DNA from: Channa striata | Lineage: Eukaryota; Chordata; Actinopteri; Anabantiformes; Channidae | Reading direction: 5' to 3' | Assembly: GCA_033026295.1 (NCBI GenBank) | Contig: CM065169.1 | Coordinates: 4,040,932-4,104,931, forward strand | Length of the DNA: 64,000 bases | Shown here: positions 11,801 through 22,560 of the stretch, one piece after another | Numbering within the stretch: the first letter of the stretch is position 1 | How the letters are laid out: each line of letters starts with the position of its first letter | Notes under the pieces: model-generated | Databases searched by the model: none | What the model saw: the letters and a program-made list of their open reading frames with translations, nothing else | Told to the model about the DNA's origin: nothing | Program-made: the position numbers and the translations under genes

Positions 11801-14800
11801 GCATTGAGCTCACTCTGTTAAACCCTTAAAAAAAATCAATAAATAATCAAGTTACATTTAAATTTCCCAGCAAAAAAGAACAAGTATAGTGCCAATGAAA
11901 GGTATTTACCCCCTTGGATGTCAAAGTGAAAGAAGGTTTCTACAAAGTAATGTCAATTAAATAAAAATATGTAACATAAAATAAGTCTGCATAAATATTC
12001 ATCCCGGTTAAAATAAATGACCTAATACTACAGAGGTTCAGCCATTTGGTGATAATAGTTCCACAATTAGTGCAACAGGGATCACCTGATTGCGGTGAAT
12101 GTGTCCCAAGTGACTGCAGTATGAAGACACCTGTGTCTGGAAGGTCCAGTCACTTGTTAATCAGTCTTCCTGGCTGTCATTGCACCATGACAGACAAAAG
12201 AACACTCCAAGCAACTCAGAGAACAGGTCACTGAAAAGTCAGGGGAATAGATCAATTCTCCAAGGCACTGAATATCCCCAGAAGTTCAGTGAGATCTATC
12301 ATCAAGAAATGGAAGGAATATGGCACATGTCTAAATCTGTCTAAAGAACAGGCCGTCCTCACAAACTGAGTGACCATGCAAGGAGGAGACTGGCCCTGCA
12401 GGGCTCGTAAAGGTAGAGGGTAAAAGGAATGTGGCAAAATATAGAACAATCATGGAGAACAATCTTATTCAATGTGCAAGAGAACTATGGCTTGGGAGAA
12501 GATTTGTTTTCCAGTGAGACTATGACCCGAATAACGTAAACTACAAAGAAATGGTCTACTTATAACAAGAGAAATGTTCGGGAGTAGCCAAGTCAAAGAC
12601 CTCAGTCCAGTATAGAAGTTATGGCTGGACTTGTTGTCGTGTTGTGTGATCCCGTACAACCTAAGAGAGCTTGAGCAGTTTTGCAAAGACCATTGGCTTA
12701 AATTTGCCATAAATTAGTCTGACTGGGGCCTATTAACAGAAAGTCCATCTTGTTATTGCAGCCAAAGTTGCATCTACTAAATACTAAAATGAAGAGGGTG
12801 AATATTTATGCAAACACTTTATATTGACACTGATTGGTTTATAATGTCGATAAAAGAGTACAATTACCAAGACGGGGAATACTTTTTATAGGCACTGTGG
12901 TTTTTTTATGACAAACAATGAGAGTCAGTAATTGGTCATGCCCATTCCTGCTTCTTTTTGGCAGCTAACCGGTCGACTGATAGGGCTGCTGCTCTCCCTA
13001 CACATGCACTGAAACATTTTAGTATCCCAAAGAAAAACTCCAGAAAATGACTAGATTTGTCACTAGTTGCCTAAGAGCTGTTAAGTCTAGCGTGAAAGTC
13101 AATAAGTTGGTAACACTGGTGATGAGAACACGGCACCCTGCGGTGGGAGCGGGTGCCTGTGTGGACCCTGCAGCAAAGACTGCCTCTGTGTACGTGTGAA
13201 GTCGCTATCAAAGAGGAGAGCAAGATTGTACACCTGGGAGCTGAGTAGGCAGTACTGTGGAAAATGACTATGAAAACACTTTACAGTTTTCCACATATGT
13301 ATTGAAAATTGATATTCAACAGCGCTATTGGTTGTCTTTGTATTTGTTCAGCATCCCCATTTGTTTGCCGCCTTCCAACTTGTAATCAATTATTGTTTTA
13401 TTCAGAACCTACAACAATAGCAGGGTTCCTTTTTTCTGCCATTTCTCATGCTAATTTCCCAGGATCTCTGATATAATGATGGGGCATAAATGGCATAATT
13501 TCCCGAACCCTTCTGTGGGAACAACAGAAGAAAGTGTGAGTGGTTTAATGGGCAGAAGAGCTGGAAGGGAGACAGCCTCTCCTTCCCACCGTCTTCACCG
13601 GCAATTAGAGCTAACGCTGCCTGACAGTTAACTGTGGCAGCTCAAAGTGCAGCATACAACCTCTATCCCACCACCCCCATGTAATTGCAGACTAATGACA
13701 ACTGCACGTGAGCTAACAAAATGGCCAAGAGCAAACAAGAAGTGACAGCACACTTGCTATACAAATGAAATGCCATGTCACGTTTGTCTCTGCTGCCGTT
13801 GATGGCTCTCTGAGACATTTACTACAGTTCATAGAAATGCAAGTTTGTGTGTGTGTATGCGTGTGTATGTGTGTATTGCACATTTGACATCCTGTCTTTG
13901 GAGAAATACACTAGCACTTAGCATGTTCTCAGCAACTGTCAGTTTCTCTGTAGCGCAGCAAAATAAGTGCACGTATGATTAATTGAACTGTTCCACTTGC
14001 ATGTTACCTTTTATACATTTACATTCTCATCCCAAGTGATATATAATGAAAACATAGTAAGGTGAGATGTTGTACATCAATTATTAAAAGCAGTCGGCAG
14101 ATGAGAGGGATCAAAGCCAGCGCCAGAACAAAGTGCCTATTGACAGGTTTATGGGTATTACAGATCTACTGATAGGTGAACGGGTAACAACCAGGAAGGA
14201 AATGTGCCGCAGTCATGTCAAAGACATCCTCCTGTCATGCGCTTTGGGTCATTACTCCCTTTCTTTTCGTTGTGCATCATTGTTTCCTGGTGTTTCTTAC
14301 AAATTCTGTTTTCCCTTGAACCTTTAAAAATATCATTTAAGAACTTTAACACTTTCTTTCTAAATTTTTAAAACATGACACAAATGTTTAAAATATTTGG
14401 TTCACGTAAACTGTGAAACTAATACAGTAGATATCATCAGATAGCATAATTTTGGCGCGTTCCAGCACAGCTACACGTCCTCTGACAGGACAACACTGGC
14501 ACTTGTCGCGGGCCTTTTTGCATTATTTTGTGATCTTGAGAAAACCCATTTTGTTATCTCGAGGAATCATGTCGAGAAAACGTTATTATCCTGGGATAAT
14601 GGGAAAATTTTCCCGTTATTACAGGATAATAGCAGAAAAACATTCTGAGCTTACTCTCTACCAGTTTATCTTTTTTCGTCAGTGTTGTGGCATATTTTCC
14701 ACTTGTTTAAGCCCATCTTCACTGTGTTTGGCATATAATGGTATATCTAAAGCATTGGAATTTTTTTTTGTACCCCTCTCCAGATTGATTCCTTCCAATA

Positions 14801-17800
14801 AGGACATCCCTTAGAGAATTTGCAGACCATTGCTTTGGCTTAAAGAAAATGCTTGAAAAATCCTACTAACAAAGCTAAAATTCTTATATGCTTAAACAGT
14901 CACTTTTACACAGACACAGTTTTAACATGAGTGGTTATAACAGTCACATCCTTTTGTTATAAGACGGTGTGTACACTTATGCAACCACATTACTTTTGTA
15001 TTTTACTTTTATTTTTCCCCACTGAATAATTTCTGTTTATTTTTAATTGAATTTTAATTAAATTTACAGATTATAGGCCAAGATTCATCTCGGCCTGGCA
15101 TGTTAACAGGTGTGCATTGACTTCTAAAATCCAGTGTAAACTTTTGAATGATTCAAGATTTTGGAATATGTCTGGTTGAGTACATTTAAAGGCATCTTTT
15201 AAAAGCTTTTCAGACTACAGCACAAAGTGATTAACATCCCTGTAGGGACAAATTCAGTTCACCTTAACTTCTTCAGCTGCAGAGGTCTCCCATGATTCCC
15301 TCTGTACATCTCTTCCTTTCCACCTCCCAGAGTCTCCAGCTACACGCAGTCTTGACCTTGGCTGACAGAGACACCACTGAGAGACTCCCCTCCCTCACCA
15401 TTCATTCCAAAAACCCTTTAACCTTAATCAACCTTTTAATCAATTACCTTGTCTGATTACGCTCCCCAAGCACCTCCTACCTAGCACACCCTCTGTCTCT
15501 CTCTCCATGTCTTGTATTCCCACGTGACCTGTATGCCGCAGTTTCAGAAGTCGCGTGTAATCATAAAGCACTTTCCTTCAGCCTCTCTAATAGGAAGTTT
15601 AGTCCCCTAATTACTCCTTAATGCCGTGCCAACTTGAATTAGGAAGGAAGCCACTTTTAGCAAGAAAAGTTAGATGTGAAATCCTCTACATATCACTAAT
15701 CTCTGTCTAGAGTTAGAAATCGCATCTAGCATATTGCTATTTTTTTTCCAAGGGCCTCATGAAAGAAGAACAAAAAATAACAAAAAAGAAAATACCTGAA
15801 AAAAAAAACCCTCAAGGAGCAACCGATATGCAGTAATAGATTGGAAGTATTAAGCATTATCATTTAAATGAAGGGCTAGGCCTCACCTTAGCGCTATCAT
15901 GTGGAGCAGAATATCACGGTTAGTTGGAAAAAGAATGGAAGGATATGACGATAAAATGAAGTAGCTAATAATATTATGTATTTGCTCGCATTAATCTTGT
16001 AATCCTGCCACTTAGATCCTACTTTGTAGATTGAAGTAAAGTCCCCTCCAAAAGTATTGGAATGACAAGGCCAATTCATTTGTTTGAGCTGTTCCCTGAA
16101 GTGATCTATTGTATTTACACTTTATCATCATTCACATTTGAACTCCATTTTAGATATTAAGAAATCAAGATTGAATTTGAAATTTGTTTTCTGATTTTTC
16201 TTTCCTCAAATTTCTTCAAATTTTTCAAATTTAAATTATTAGTAGTTTTATTTTAAGTAGATTCCAAATCTTGCAATACAGGTGATGGCAGGTGGTGGTG
16301 TGATAGTAACGACAACGAGTAATTAAGCAATAACAGGCAACAACGTTCAGCGATATTTTCACCAGATATGGAAGAATACTGTTTAGTATATCATCTACCA
16401 CCTTTGCACAGTTTGTTGTTCTGATGTCGTTTTTGATTCATGCAACATAAAAATGAATCAAATCCCTCACTAACTGTAAATATGTGTGAGGTGTAGCAAG
16501 CAGAAACTGTCTCAGTGTCTTGACAACTCAAAATGCATGAATCATTATTTAACCCATCAAGGTGCTCTCTCAGGTGTGATCCTGCCGACCATTCCTGTCT
16601 CCAGTGAGAGACAGATACCTTGTAATGTTTTAGAATCCCTTTTTGATACCAGTAGAGTCAATCTAGATATGGAATGTAACGTCTAAAATCCAACCAGATC
16701 GGCTGTGTTAAACTGAAGGGGGCATGGCTCCTGTCCCTGCACTTTAATCAGGCTGTAGTGAACCATGTGAATATCCCAAACATGACACAGTCATGTTGTG
16801 ATCTAACGTTTGACACGCAAGCGTCAGTGTCGTTCTCTTTCCACAAGGGTTCTCATGTATGTGTGTGCGTGTGCCTTCCTTTTGCAGCACGGTGACGTCT
16901 GCAGTGTTCACAGTGGGCGACAACGTGGTTTCAGGAAGCGACGACCGCACCGTCAAAGTGTGGGATTTGAAGAACATGAGATCGCCCATAGCAACGATCC
17001 GCACTGACTCAGCTGTGAACAGGTGGGAAAAAAAAGGACGTACGGCACAATGCCTATAAAAACTATCCCCCAAAAGTTTTTAATTTTCATTAAAGTACAA
17101 CTCTGAATTGTGGTTGATTTTAACTAAACATTACCAAAAAAATCTTTTTCGTCAAGGTGAAACAGTCACTTCACTTTTTTCTATTTTTGCATAAATTTGA
17201 CCCAAAACTTAATCACATTTTTTGGGTGTGGCTAAAGTTTGCATGTTTGTATGTTTGATCCCCTTTTTAAGAAATATCTTTGACTAAATGTTTCCAGTAG
17301 CTTTTTGTCAGACCTACACGTTCACTTAGACAGATTTTAGCCCATTCTTTCTTACAGCATAACTTTAACACAGTGGTGATGTTTGGTTTCCTCCTTTTAA
17401 CAACTCTTCTTCTGTGGTCTTTAGAGTCATGTTCAAATCACAACACACTTTTCCAAACCTGTGCTTTCTAAATCAGACTTTAATGGTGAAGACCCAGATT
17501 TCTCTTCTTTAAATAAGACCCAACCTCTAAGACATACACCAGTTATCCCAATGAGTTAAACACCTGACACTAGCTTACCCTAATGTGAAATGGCATGTAA
17601 CCCTAAAGCTAACATAACAATAATTAATAATGATGAGGATAATGATGATGATGACACATTTAGCTAGTACAAATGTTCCTCTATTGTAAGAAGTGTATAA
17701 AATTATTAAATTAAAAATGATTTGTGATGGGTTATACAGCATGCACAATATTTTGGACAACCTACATTAAAAGTCCCTCTGTGGTGATAAACAAGATCAG

Positions 17801-19522
17801 AGGAGAGTTCACGCAGGAGAATAATCCAAATTTAACCCTAATTGAAACTGTATTTGGTCTGAATTTTCAGGGTAAGTGTTTCTGCCAACCAGAAGATCAT
17901 TGCCCTGCCACACGATAATCGACAAGTGCGACTCTTTGACATGAGCGGAGTGAGACTGGCCAGACTTCCACGCAGCAACAGAATGGTAAGAAAGGAGAGA
18001 AGGGTGCAGAGGAATGTATGTGCAGGCTGTTCGTGTATTCCTCTAATTCAGATTTTTACAAATTTTGGACGTAACGATTTGAATTTTTAATCATGAGATT
18101 AGTCTTTGCCGTCACATTAAGATTAGTTCCACTCAACTAGGCATTTTAAGCTATTGTATTATTGGCCTGAGATCTGCACAGGTCATTCCGAGTTTAGGAA
18201 GTAAACTAATCATTTATAGATGATGCTAACCTAAAGACAAGGGGTCGTTAATGCTACGTGCTACCATGTTTTGTGTCGTTTTATGGTAATTCCAGTGTGT
18301 AAGACTGAATATAGAAGATAAAGCTCAGATTTAGATTGTAGCAAAGGCAGTGCATGAATTATTATAAAGTGTCTTCAAGTGAGATAAGACGGTGGTTTTT
18401 CATATTTAAAAAAAAGATCAACATCATATCACCTTGGTCTGCCAGGACGTTCTTGCCCTTTTCCCTACATTGCATAAGTGAGATTGCTGGCGTGACTGAA
18501 TGTAGATACTGCAGCTACTTATCAGCTTTAATCTCTCGTCTTGATTCTTGAAATTTTTTGTCACTGCACCGTCTTGTTTTGTGACCTTGTTGCATTAGGG
18601 CTGAAGTTTTTGGCACATTAAGAGCGACGAGTCTGTAAAAGTTGTCTTCATGTGTGGTACAGTATGCAGCCCGGTGGTCTGGCTGCTATTATTGGGTTTC
18701 CACACAGTCTCTGCTTTTGGTTAGTGGAGATGAGATATGCTTCTGCAGTAGTGGGGACAGAAGAAACACTACAGGATCTTAGTTTGATAGATTAATTATT
18801 GGGACAACTGTCAGATAATGTCTAGGATTTATCTGCACCACAACACTTATGTTGTGGCTGTATTGCTTACAGCACATACATTCAGGTCTGGCCATCGAAC
18901 AGCTGAGAAGCCAATTGGCCCATTACTTTTAACAAGTGGGAGGCACGTATGCAAACTGTTGTAATTCCTACACCGTTCACCTCAAATACCCTCAAATTAA
19001 AGCTGACAGTCTGCAGGTAAAGCACATTTTGGTCGTTTCATCTCAAATCCATTTGGTGGTATTGGTATTGGTTTGGTGGTGTATAGAGCCAAAAATGTTG
19101 GAATTGTGTCGATGTCCCAATATTTATGGACCTGACTCTATCATACCTGCAGACGTCCAGTGCAAGTGGAACTAAAACATTTAAAGCCAGACGTATGATC
19201 CTGGAAGTTTAAAACCCCTGTATTGTTTTAGAAAATATAAAGGTCCCCAGAAAACTGCAATAACTGAATGGAATTATTTGAACTTGGAGAAAATGTAAAG
19301 ACCCAAACCCATGTATGAGTTTAATGAGTTAATAAGCATCATTAAAACATTTGTTTAAATGTGTGCATGTGTCTGTGTGTTTGGGTGTAGGGTCACAGGC
19401 GTATGGTTTGCTGCACTGCATGGAATGAAGAGAACCAGTCGTGCAACCTGTTCACCTGTGGCTTCGACCGGCAGGCCATCGGCTGGAACATCAACATCCC
19501 TGCTCTGCTGCAGGAGAAGTGA
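2771..19522 (+). CDS. wdr37: WD repeat-containing protein 37 (spliced, 5' partial)
   Basis: Twelve exons (listed separately) join with consistent phases and GT-AG introns to give 449 residues plus TGA. They match vertebrate WDR37 from about human residue 47 to the last residue. An N-terminal helical stretch with FGQIEREFENLYIENLE is followed by a Ser/Thr-rich linker. Seven or so WD blades then carry typical GH...WD pairs (GHRDGIWDLS, SGDQTAHIWR, SWDRAANLY, SSRDTTFRLWD, SDDRTVKVWDL, DNRQVRLFD, CGFDRQAIGWN). The protein is an intracellular beta-propeller scaffold with no enzymatic motif. From the literature, WDR37 binds PACS1/PACS2, and human de novo variants cause a neuro-oculo-cardio-genitourinary syndrome. 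The start codon and first ~46 residues are not in the window, and I found no coding exon for them in 1-2770. It converges on adarb2, as in human 10p15.3. Identification is secure; exon edges follow reading-frame continuity. Confidence 0.96.
3001..3096 (+). CDS. wdr37: wdr37 coding exon B
   Basis: The exon completes a split Leu codon (c + ta) and reads LRREIDSLNERL and onward, ending LKTK plus one base. The acceptor is actacag and the donor is gtgcag. The Arg/Glu-rich start continues the predicted coiled helix. The middle (GDGQTVEGGDPTKG) is the variable linker, the same length as in human. Confidence 0.93.
3097..5168 (+). other. wdr37 intron B-C
   Basis: This intron contains an L2-like LINE 3' end at about 3740-4182. 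The rest shows nothing recognisable. Confidence 0.7.
3740..4182 (+). mobile_element. L2-like LINE 3' end
   Basis: The segment ctggtcaaggcagatggccg, cctggttctgctggaggttt and ttgtaaagtggcgctgtgta ends in tandem (gaatt/ttgaa)n. This is the hallmark 3'UTR of a common fish L2-type non-LTR retrotransposon. It is strongly 5'-truncated and has no coding left. Confidence 0.7.
5169..5233 (+). CDS. wdr37: wdr37 coding exon C (Ser/Thr hot-spot segment)
   Basis: This short 65-nt exon encodes [20 protein letters not shown] and then SK, with acceptor attcag and donor gtacct. As far as I can recall the human protein, this segment is identical in human. By alignment it holds the residues equivalent to human S119, T125, S129 and T130, which are mutated in the WDR37 syndrome. 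Confidence 0.93.
5234..7429 (+). other. wdr37 intron C-D
   Basis: This is AT-rich intronic sequence with no coding, RNA gene or clear repeat seen. A short ctctt tandem lies at about 5572-5591. Confidence 0.7.
7430..7568 (+). CDS. wdr37: wdr37 coding exon D (WD blade 1)
   Basis: The exon encodes IVSSFKATTGSRALCQ and then the first WD unit, GHRDGIWDLSITRTQPVVLG. The acceptor is ctgttcag and the donor is gtacag. It starts in phase 0 and leaves one base (G) for the next exon. Confidence 0.95.
7569..8313 (+). other. wdr37 intron D-E
   Basis: This 745-nt intron is pyrimidine-rich over about 7895-8080. Nothing else was recognised. Confidence 0.7.
8314..8385 (+). CDS. wdr37: wdr37 coding exon E (WD blade 1/2)
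   Basis: This 72-nt exon completes GAC and reads DHSALLWSIETGKCLLRYAG, then HAGS, finishing blade 1 and opening blade 2. The acceptor is cctcacag and the donor is gtaatt. Confidence 0.95.
8605..8649 (+). CDS. wdr37: wdr37 coding exon F (45-nt mini-exon)
   Basis: This very small exon encodes VNSIKFHPTEQMALT plus one base. The acceptor is atccacag and the donor is gtatgt. It was placed because it bridges the phases of its neighbours exactly and matches the human VNSIKFHPSEQLALT segment. Confidence 0.94.
8735..8811 (+). CDS. wdr37: wdr37 coding exon G (WD blade 2)
   Basis: The exon encodes ASGDQTAHIWRYMVQLPAPQ and then PPPDVS, and ends in phase 0 at a strong gtgagt donor. The acceptor is gtacag. 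The Pro-rich end begins the acidic loop between blades 2 and 3. Confidence 0.95.
9016..9102 (+). CDS. Candidate extra wdr37 exon (in-frame cassette)
   Basis: This 87-nt stretch lies inside the intron between exons G and H. It is bounded by gtgcag and a gtagtc donor. Read in the phase required by both neighbours it is open and encodes 29 residues (TEQHRYDELPSF, then GVGSDPSNRVSYQLRFK). It would enlarge the loop between blades 2 and 3. I know of no human equivalent. The pyrimidine tract is weak, so this could be a chance open frame or a fish-specific alternative exon. Confidence 0.3.
9189..9423 (+). CDS. wdr37: wdr37 coding exon H (acidic loop and WD blade 3)
   Basis: This is the largest internal exon at 235 nt. 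It begins with the acidic, poorly conserved loop APCDDDQDSSDREEGEVDGE. It continues with LKSHQGVVIAADWLVGG and SWDRAANLYEVETSELVHTL. The acceptor is ttctgtag and the donor is gtgggc. The acidic loop aligns with the human GEDEVECSDKDE region only in character. Confidence 0.94.
9424..10276 (+). other. wdr37 intron H-I
   Basis: This AT-rich 853-nt intron contains a decayed dispersed repeat at about 9550-9715. Nothing else was recognised. Confidence 0.65.
9550..9715. repeat. Decayed dispersed repeat fragment
   Basis: The words ctggacttcacctcttatctg, gaagcttcatcag, gagctgaaatgtcttt and ataaccatgacctgcat resemble a known fish repeat tail (GAAGCTTC...GAAACGTCTTC...ACCATGACCTGGATGACTGAG). The family is not assigned. 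Confidence 0.4.
10277..10418 (+). CDS. wdr37: wdr37 coding exon I (WD blade 4)
   Basis: The exon encodes GHDQELTHCCTHPTQRLVV, SSRDTTFRLWDFRDPSIHS and VNVFQGHT, then GA of a split Asp codon. The donor was chosen as gtcagt at 10419 because it joins to c|acggtg in the next exon and restores HTDTVTS. The acceptor is tttgcag. Confidence 0.94.
10882..10930. repeat. (GT)n microsatellite
   Basis: An interrupted GT array with cgcgcacg at its end, in wdr37 intron I-J. Confidence 0.95.
11887..12897 (+). mobile_element. Decayed Tc1/mariner-like element
   Basis: The ends are imperfect inverted repeats of ~27 bp (tagtgccaatgaaaggtatt at left; tagtgcc-type text in reverse complement at right). Inside, aaagaacactccaagcaact, ctccaaggcactgaatatcc and caagaaatggaaggaatatgg correspond to the N-terminal helix-turn-helix of a Tc1-like transposase (KALNIP, IIKKWKEYGT). 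The frame is broken by stops and frameshifts, and most of the catalytic DDE part is deleted, so it is inactive. Confidence 0.75.
16040..16200. repeat. Tc1-like terminal fragment
   Basis: The text gtcccctccaaaagtattgg aatgacaaggccaattc resembles the terminal repeat of fish Tc1-like nonautonomous elements. No partner end was identified. Confidence 0.4.
16888..17022 (+). CDS. wdr37: wdr37 coding exon J (WD blade 5)
   Basis: After a 6.5-kb intron this exon encodes TVTSAVFTVGDNVVSGSDDR, TVKVWDLKNMRSPIATIRT and DSAVN, ending with AG of a split Arg. The acceptor is cttttgcag and the donor is gtggga. It is almost identical to human over its length. Confidence 0.96.
17023..17870 (+). other. wdr37 intron J-K
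   Basis: This AT-rich 848-nt intron has a small (gat)n-like tract near 17630-17655. No gene or clear element was seen. Confidence 0.7.
17871..17985 (+). CDS. wdr37: wdr37 coding exon K (WD blade 6)
   Basis: The exon encodes the end of the split Arg, then VSVSANQKIIALPHDNRQV, RLFDMSGVRLARLPRSNRM. The acceptor is attttcag and the donor is gtaaga. The first acceptor AG was preferred because it keeps the frame. Confidence 0.95.
17986..19390 (+). other. wdr37 intron K-L
   Basis: This 1.4-kb intron contains the end of a Tc1-like nonautonomous element at about 18905-19145. Nothing else was recognised. Confidence 0.65.
18905..19145. mobile_element. End of a nonautonomous Tc1-like element
   Basis: The sequence runs from gaagccaattggcccattac to aattgtgtcgatgtcccaat atttatggacctgac. 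The last part is the reverse complement of the well-known GTCAGGTCCATAAATATTGG terminus. Only this end was recognised. Confidence 0.6.
19391..19522 (+). CDS. wdr37: wdr37 terminal coding exon L (WD blade 7, stop)
   Basis: The exon encodes GHRRMVCCTAWNEENQSCNL, FTCGFDRQAIGWNINIPALL and QEK, then TGA at 19520-19522. The acceptor is gggtgtag. The C-terminus matches human WDR37. Confidence 0.96.
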   Translation, partial: GHRRMVCCTAWNEENQSCNLFTCGFDRQAIGWNINIPALLQEK

Positions 19523-21410
19523 TTCCACTGACACGCATCGAAGTAGGACGACTGATCAGAATCCATCCGTGTACATACAGTATGGTACAAACAAACACTG
19601 TAATCTGTACCTCTCACACATCGTAAATTTCACACCTTCCCCACCAGCTGGACAGGAAGGTGTGAGGAGCATCATCTGTTATTCCAGCTTGTGTTGCTTT
19701 GGCGGACTTTGGTCTTTCCAGTGAAAGACAGGACAGTTTAAGGTGTGTGTGAGGCCACAGAGCTCGTCTTCTGTATTTAAGCTTGTCTCCTATTTAGCAT
19801 GGATTGTGATTTGTGATATGACTAAGCTGATCCATCTGTTTAACATATTTATTCACCTCAGTCTTCATGCTGCTGAACAGCTGCTCTTGCATGTAGATAA
19901 ACTCAGTTTGTTACTTGTAAAATAGTGAGAGAACAGTTTAAAGGCCACAGCAATTTGTAGAATATGATGTAAGAGCATTATGTGTAAATGATGCTGTGGC
20001 CTGATAAAGTGACCTGTGCCGCGGGTTGTTGCTCGTTTTTGGATTTATATTTTACTGTACAGTTACCCACCCTTTGAGACTGGGGTTTGGTGAATCAAAC
20101 GTGGTTCTGTGAAGTGTTTTATCCTTTTAGTCAAATGTTCCTTCTCCTGGAACACAACATATCATATTCAGACCTGCTTCAAACACGATCCTGTCGGTTT
20201 TTTGTCACACAAATTAGAATCTTTGCCTCTTACCTTTGATGTGTCACTTCACAGCCTGCCGTCACGTTTCCAAATTTTACTGTCAATAATTTAAACGTAC
20301 GATACTGTAACTCTGCCTTGTTGTTTGTTTGCAGTAGACTTTCATTTTGCCTTTGTCAGGGTGAAGAGCAAAGCAATAACGGGGAAATGAGTGCACTTTG
20401 CTCCTAGAGGAATTCTTCAGGCGTCTGTGAATTATAATCATGATGCAGTAAGAGACTGTAATCTGCCCTGAATTTCTTCCCACCCTTTCCAAGCCTTGTG
20501 TGTCCACTTGTTGGTTGCTGGTTTCCTGTGTGTCAGTAACCCTGTGTCAATGTGAAATGGTAGTGTTCATTCATGCCATCGAACCCTTAGCCCTGTACAA
20601 ACACTTGCACCTTTTTGTTGTAAATAGAACCGCTCCTTATCCAAATACGAAGCAATAACCAAGCTCCGTCATGTGTTTGGTGCTCAAAGTGAAGCCCATT
20701 TCTTGTTTTTTCTTCAAATACACACTGAGAATTACACATTAACTTGTCTTGAATTGGGCTCAGGACCTCTGTATTTGTTACACATGTGCAATATCCTAAA
20801 CATGAAGTTTTGCTGTTTGATCTTGTTTGAGCTGTAAATCCCATCAAATAATTCATTGTACCAGTGTGACTGATGGAAATGTAGCTCGGTGCACACAGGT
20901 ATGCACAACCTTACTGCTGTTTCTACCAACAATAGAGCCAGGATGGATTTTGAAGTAGCATGAACCTAAAATGTAATGAGCTTATTGAAATGCCTTACCA
21001 TTCCATTGAAAATGGTGCATTAGCCTTATCCGTGTGAGCATCAACATGCTCCTCCAAATACTTGTTAAATAATAATTGTGTTCCGCTGCACAGTGCAGAT
21101 AGGATTATTATTCCTGTTTCATTCATGGAACTCAATCTCATAGGCAGTGGTATCAGTGTCATTTTAATCTGCAGCAACAACGTCCGATTTGTCCCCCTAT
21201 TTGAATTCCAACTCGGTGGAAATATGATTTAGGATTGATACATTAAATTATGCCATGCTAGATTGGCTAGGTGAAAAATGCCCCGACTACGCTTCATTGT
21301 AGCGAATCATATTCACCACAAACTTTATTATGTGATCTACTTTGCATTCTTTATTGTGATGGGTTTGTGCTCTCCAAGACTTTACAATAAAAATATGTGA
21401 ATTTCTTTTC
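19523..21410 (+). other. wdr37: wdr37 3' untranslated region
   Basis: About 1.9 kb follows the stop with no plausible coding. It is AT-rich, and the first canonical poly(A) signal on the + strand comes only at its end. The cleavage site is estimated, not observed. Confidence 0.65.
21386..21391 (+). promoter_or_regulatory. wdr37: wdr37 polyadenylation signal AATAAA
   Basis: This is a canonical AATAAA. A run of T (tgtttttttttctc, about 21420) begins ~30 nt downstream and would serve as the U-rich downstream element. I saw no earlier canonical hexamer after the stop codon. Confidence 0.65.
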
Positions 21411-22394
21411 CATTTTCTGATGTTTTTTTTTCTCATTTAATACAAATCACATCACATTTTATTCAGTACAATAACATATACTTTAGAAATTACGTTTTTG
21501 TTCATCTGCATGTAATTTTGTAGTATGTCCAATAATGTTCGGTGTATGACTTGTTGTACTAAATGCAAACAGGAATTTTTAAATGTAAATGTAAATAGTT
21601 CCTTTGCTTAAACAAACACTATTTGGTATTTACCTTGTTTCCACTAAAGTAACTAAAACAAGAATGCAACGTGCCCCAAAACCTGACTTGATCAAAAATG
21701 GTAAAAAGGGGATGTATCAAATAAGAATATATATGGAATTTGACATTGATTTGAGCAACATAACTGAGTTGGTGACAGGTCAGAATTAAGAGAGAGTATT
21801 AAGAGAGATTCCCAGAGAGGCTTGGCCTTTCAGAAATAAGTTGCCAAGATTTTATGGATTTCAGCATCTGAAATATTTAGAGAATCTGGAGAAATCTCTG
21901 GTGTCTTTGTTGGAGAATTACTGATTGTTAGCTAAATTTCGAGCTTTGAACAAGAGGAACTTGTTGCCAGGGCGTATGTGTATGGGATGAAGCTGAAAAC
22001 TGATGGTGAATGGCTGCCGGCAGCACTACATTCAAAACTGCCACAACTCTGTAATGACAGTAATGGCCTCAGAAACACCTCTGTCAGTCAACAGTTTGTC
22101 AGTGCATCGCAGTTAGAAGTTACAGCTACCATGCAGAGAAACCATCGCCATCTTCTTTGAGCCTGAGCTCATTTACTATGGGCTTGGGTGAGGTGGAGAA
22201 CGGTGCTGTTCCTTTATGCTAAAAACGACAGCGAGTACATTCACTCAAGTTCACTCCCTTCTCTCCTTAACAGTTGTTAAGGAACCTGCTCTGACGCAGG
22301 AACCCAATCATCGTGACACGTTTGTGTTTGATCTACATGAGAACTTTGTAGATCATGTACTATTGTTGTCATTCATTTTAAATGTACAGAACCA

Positions 22395-22560
22395 CCTCTT
22401 TTATAACGCACCCCAGTACAACCTCAATAATAAACACAACATCACACACGTCACCTGTCTGACAGTTTAACCTAATAACTGAGAAATTATAATCTCGTAA
22501 ATGTAGAGTACATGGCAGAGCTGCTGCACTGGATTATTACGTTGCACTCACAAGTGTCCC
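22395..22560. repeat. Dispersed repeat, copy 1
   Basis: It shares an ordered set of words with 35560-35795: ataacgcaccccagtaca, aaacac, aactgagaaatta-aatc and catggcagagctgctg-ctggat. The copies are diverged. Confidence 0.5.

Larger units (their letters stand above)
10419..16887 (+). other. wdr37 intron I-J (6.5 kb)
   Basis: This is the largest wdr37 intron in view. It holds a (GT)n array (10882-10930) and a decayed Tc1-like element (11887-12897). A less AT-rich part at about 13480-13700 and a homeodomain-site-rich stretch at about 15380-15670 could be regulatory. A Tc1-like terminal fragment lies near 16040-16200. Confidence 0.6.

Noticed and set aside
14515..14640. Repeated ttatctcgag / tcgagaaaacg / gataat words
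   Set aside because: A few short repeated words suggest a small decayed repeat, but the extent and ends cannot be defined.
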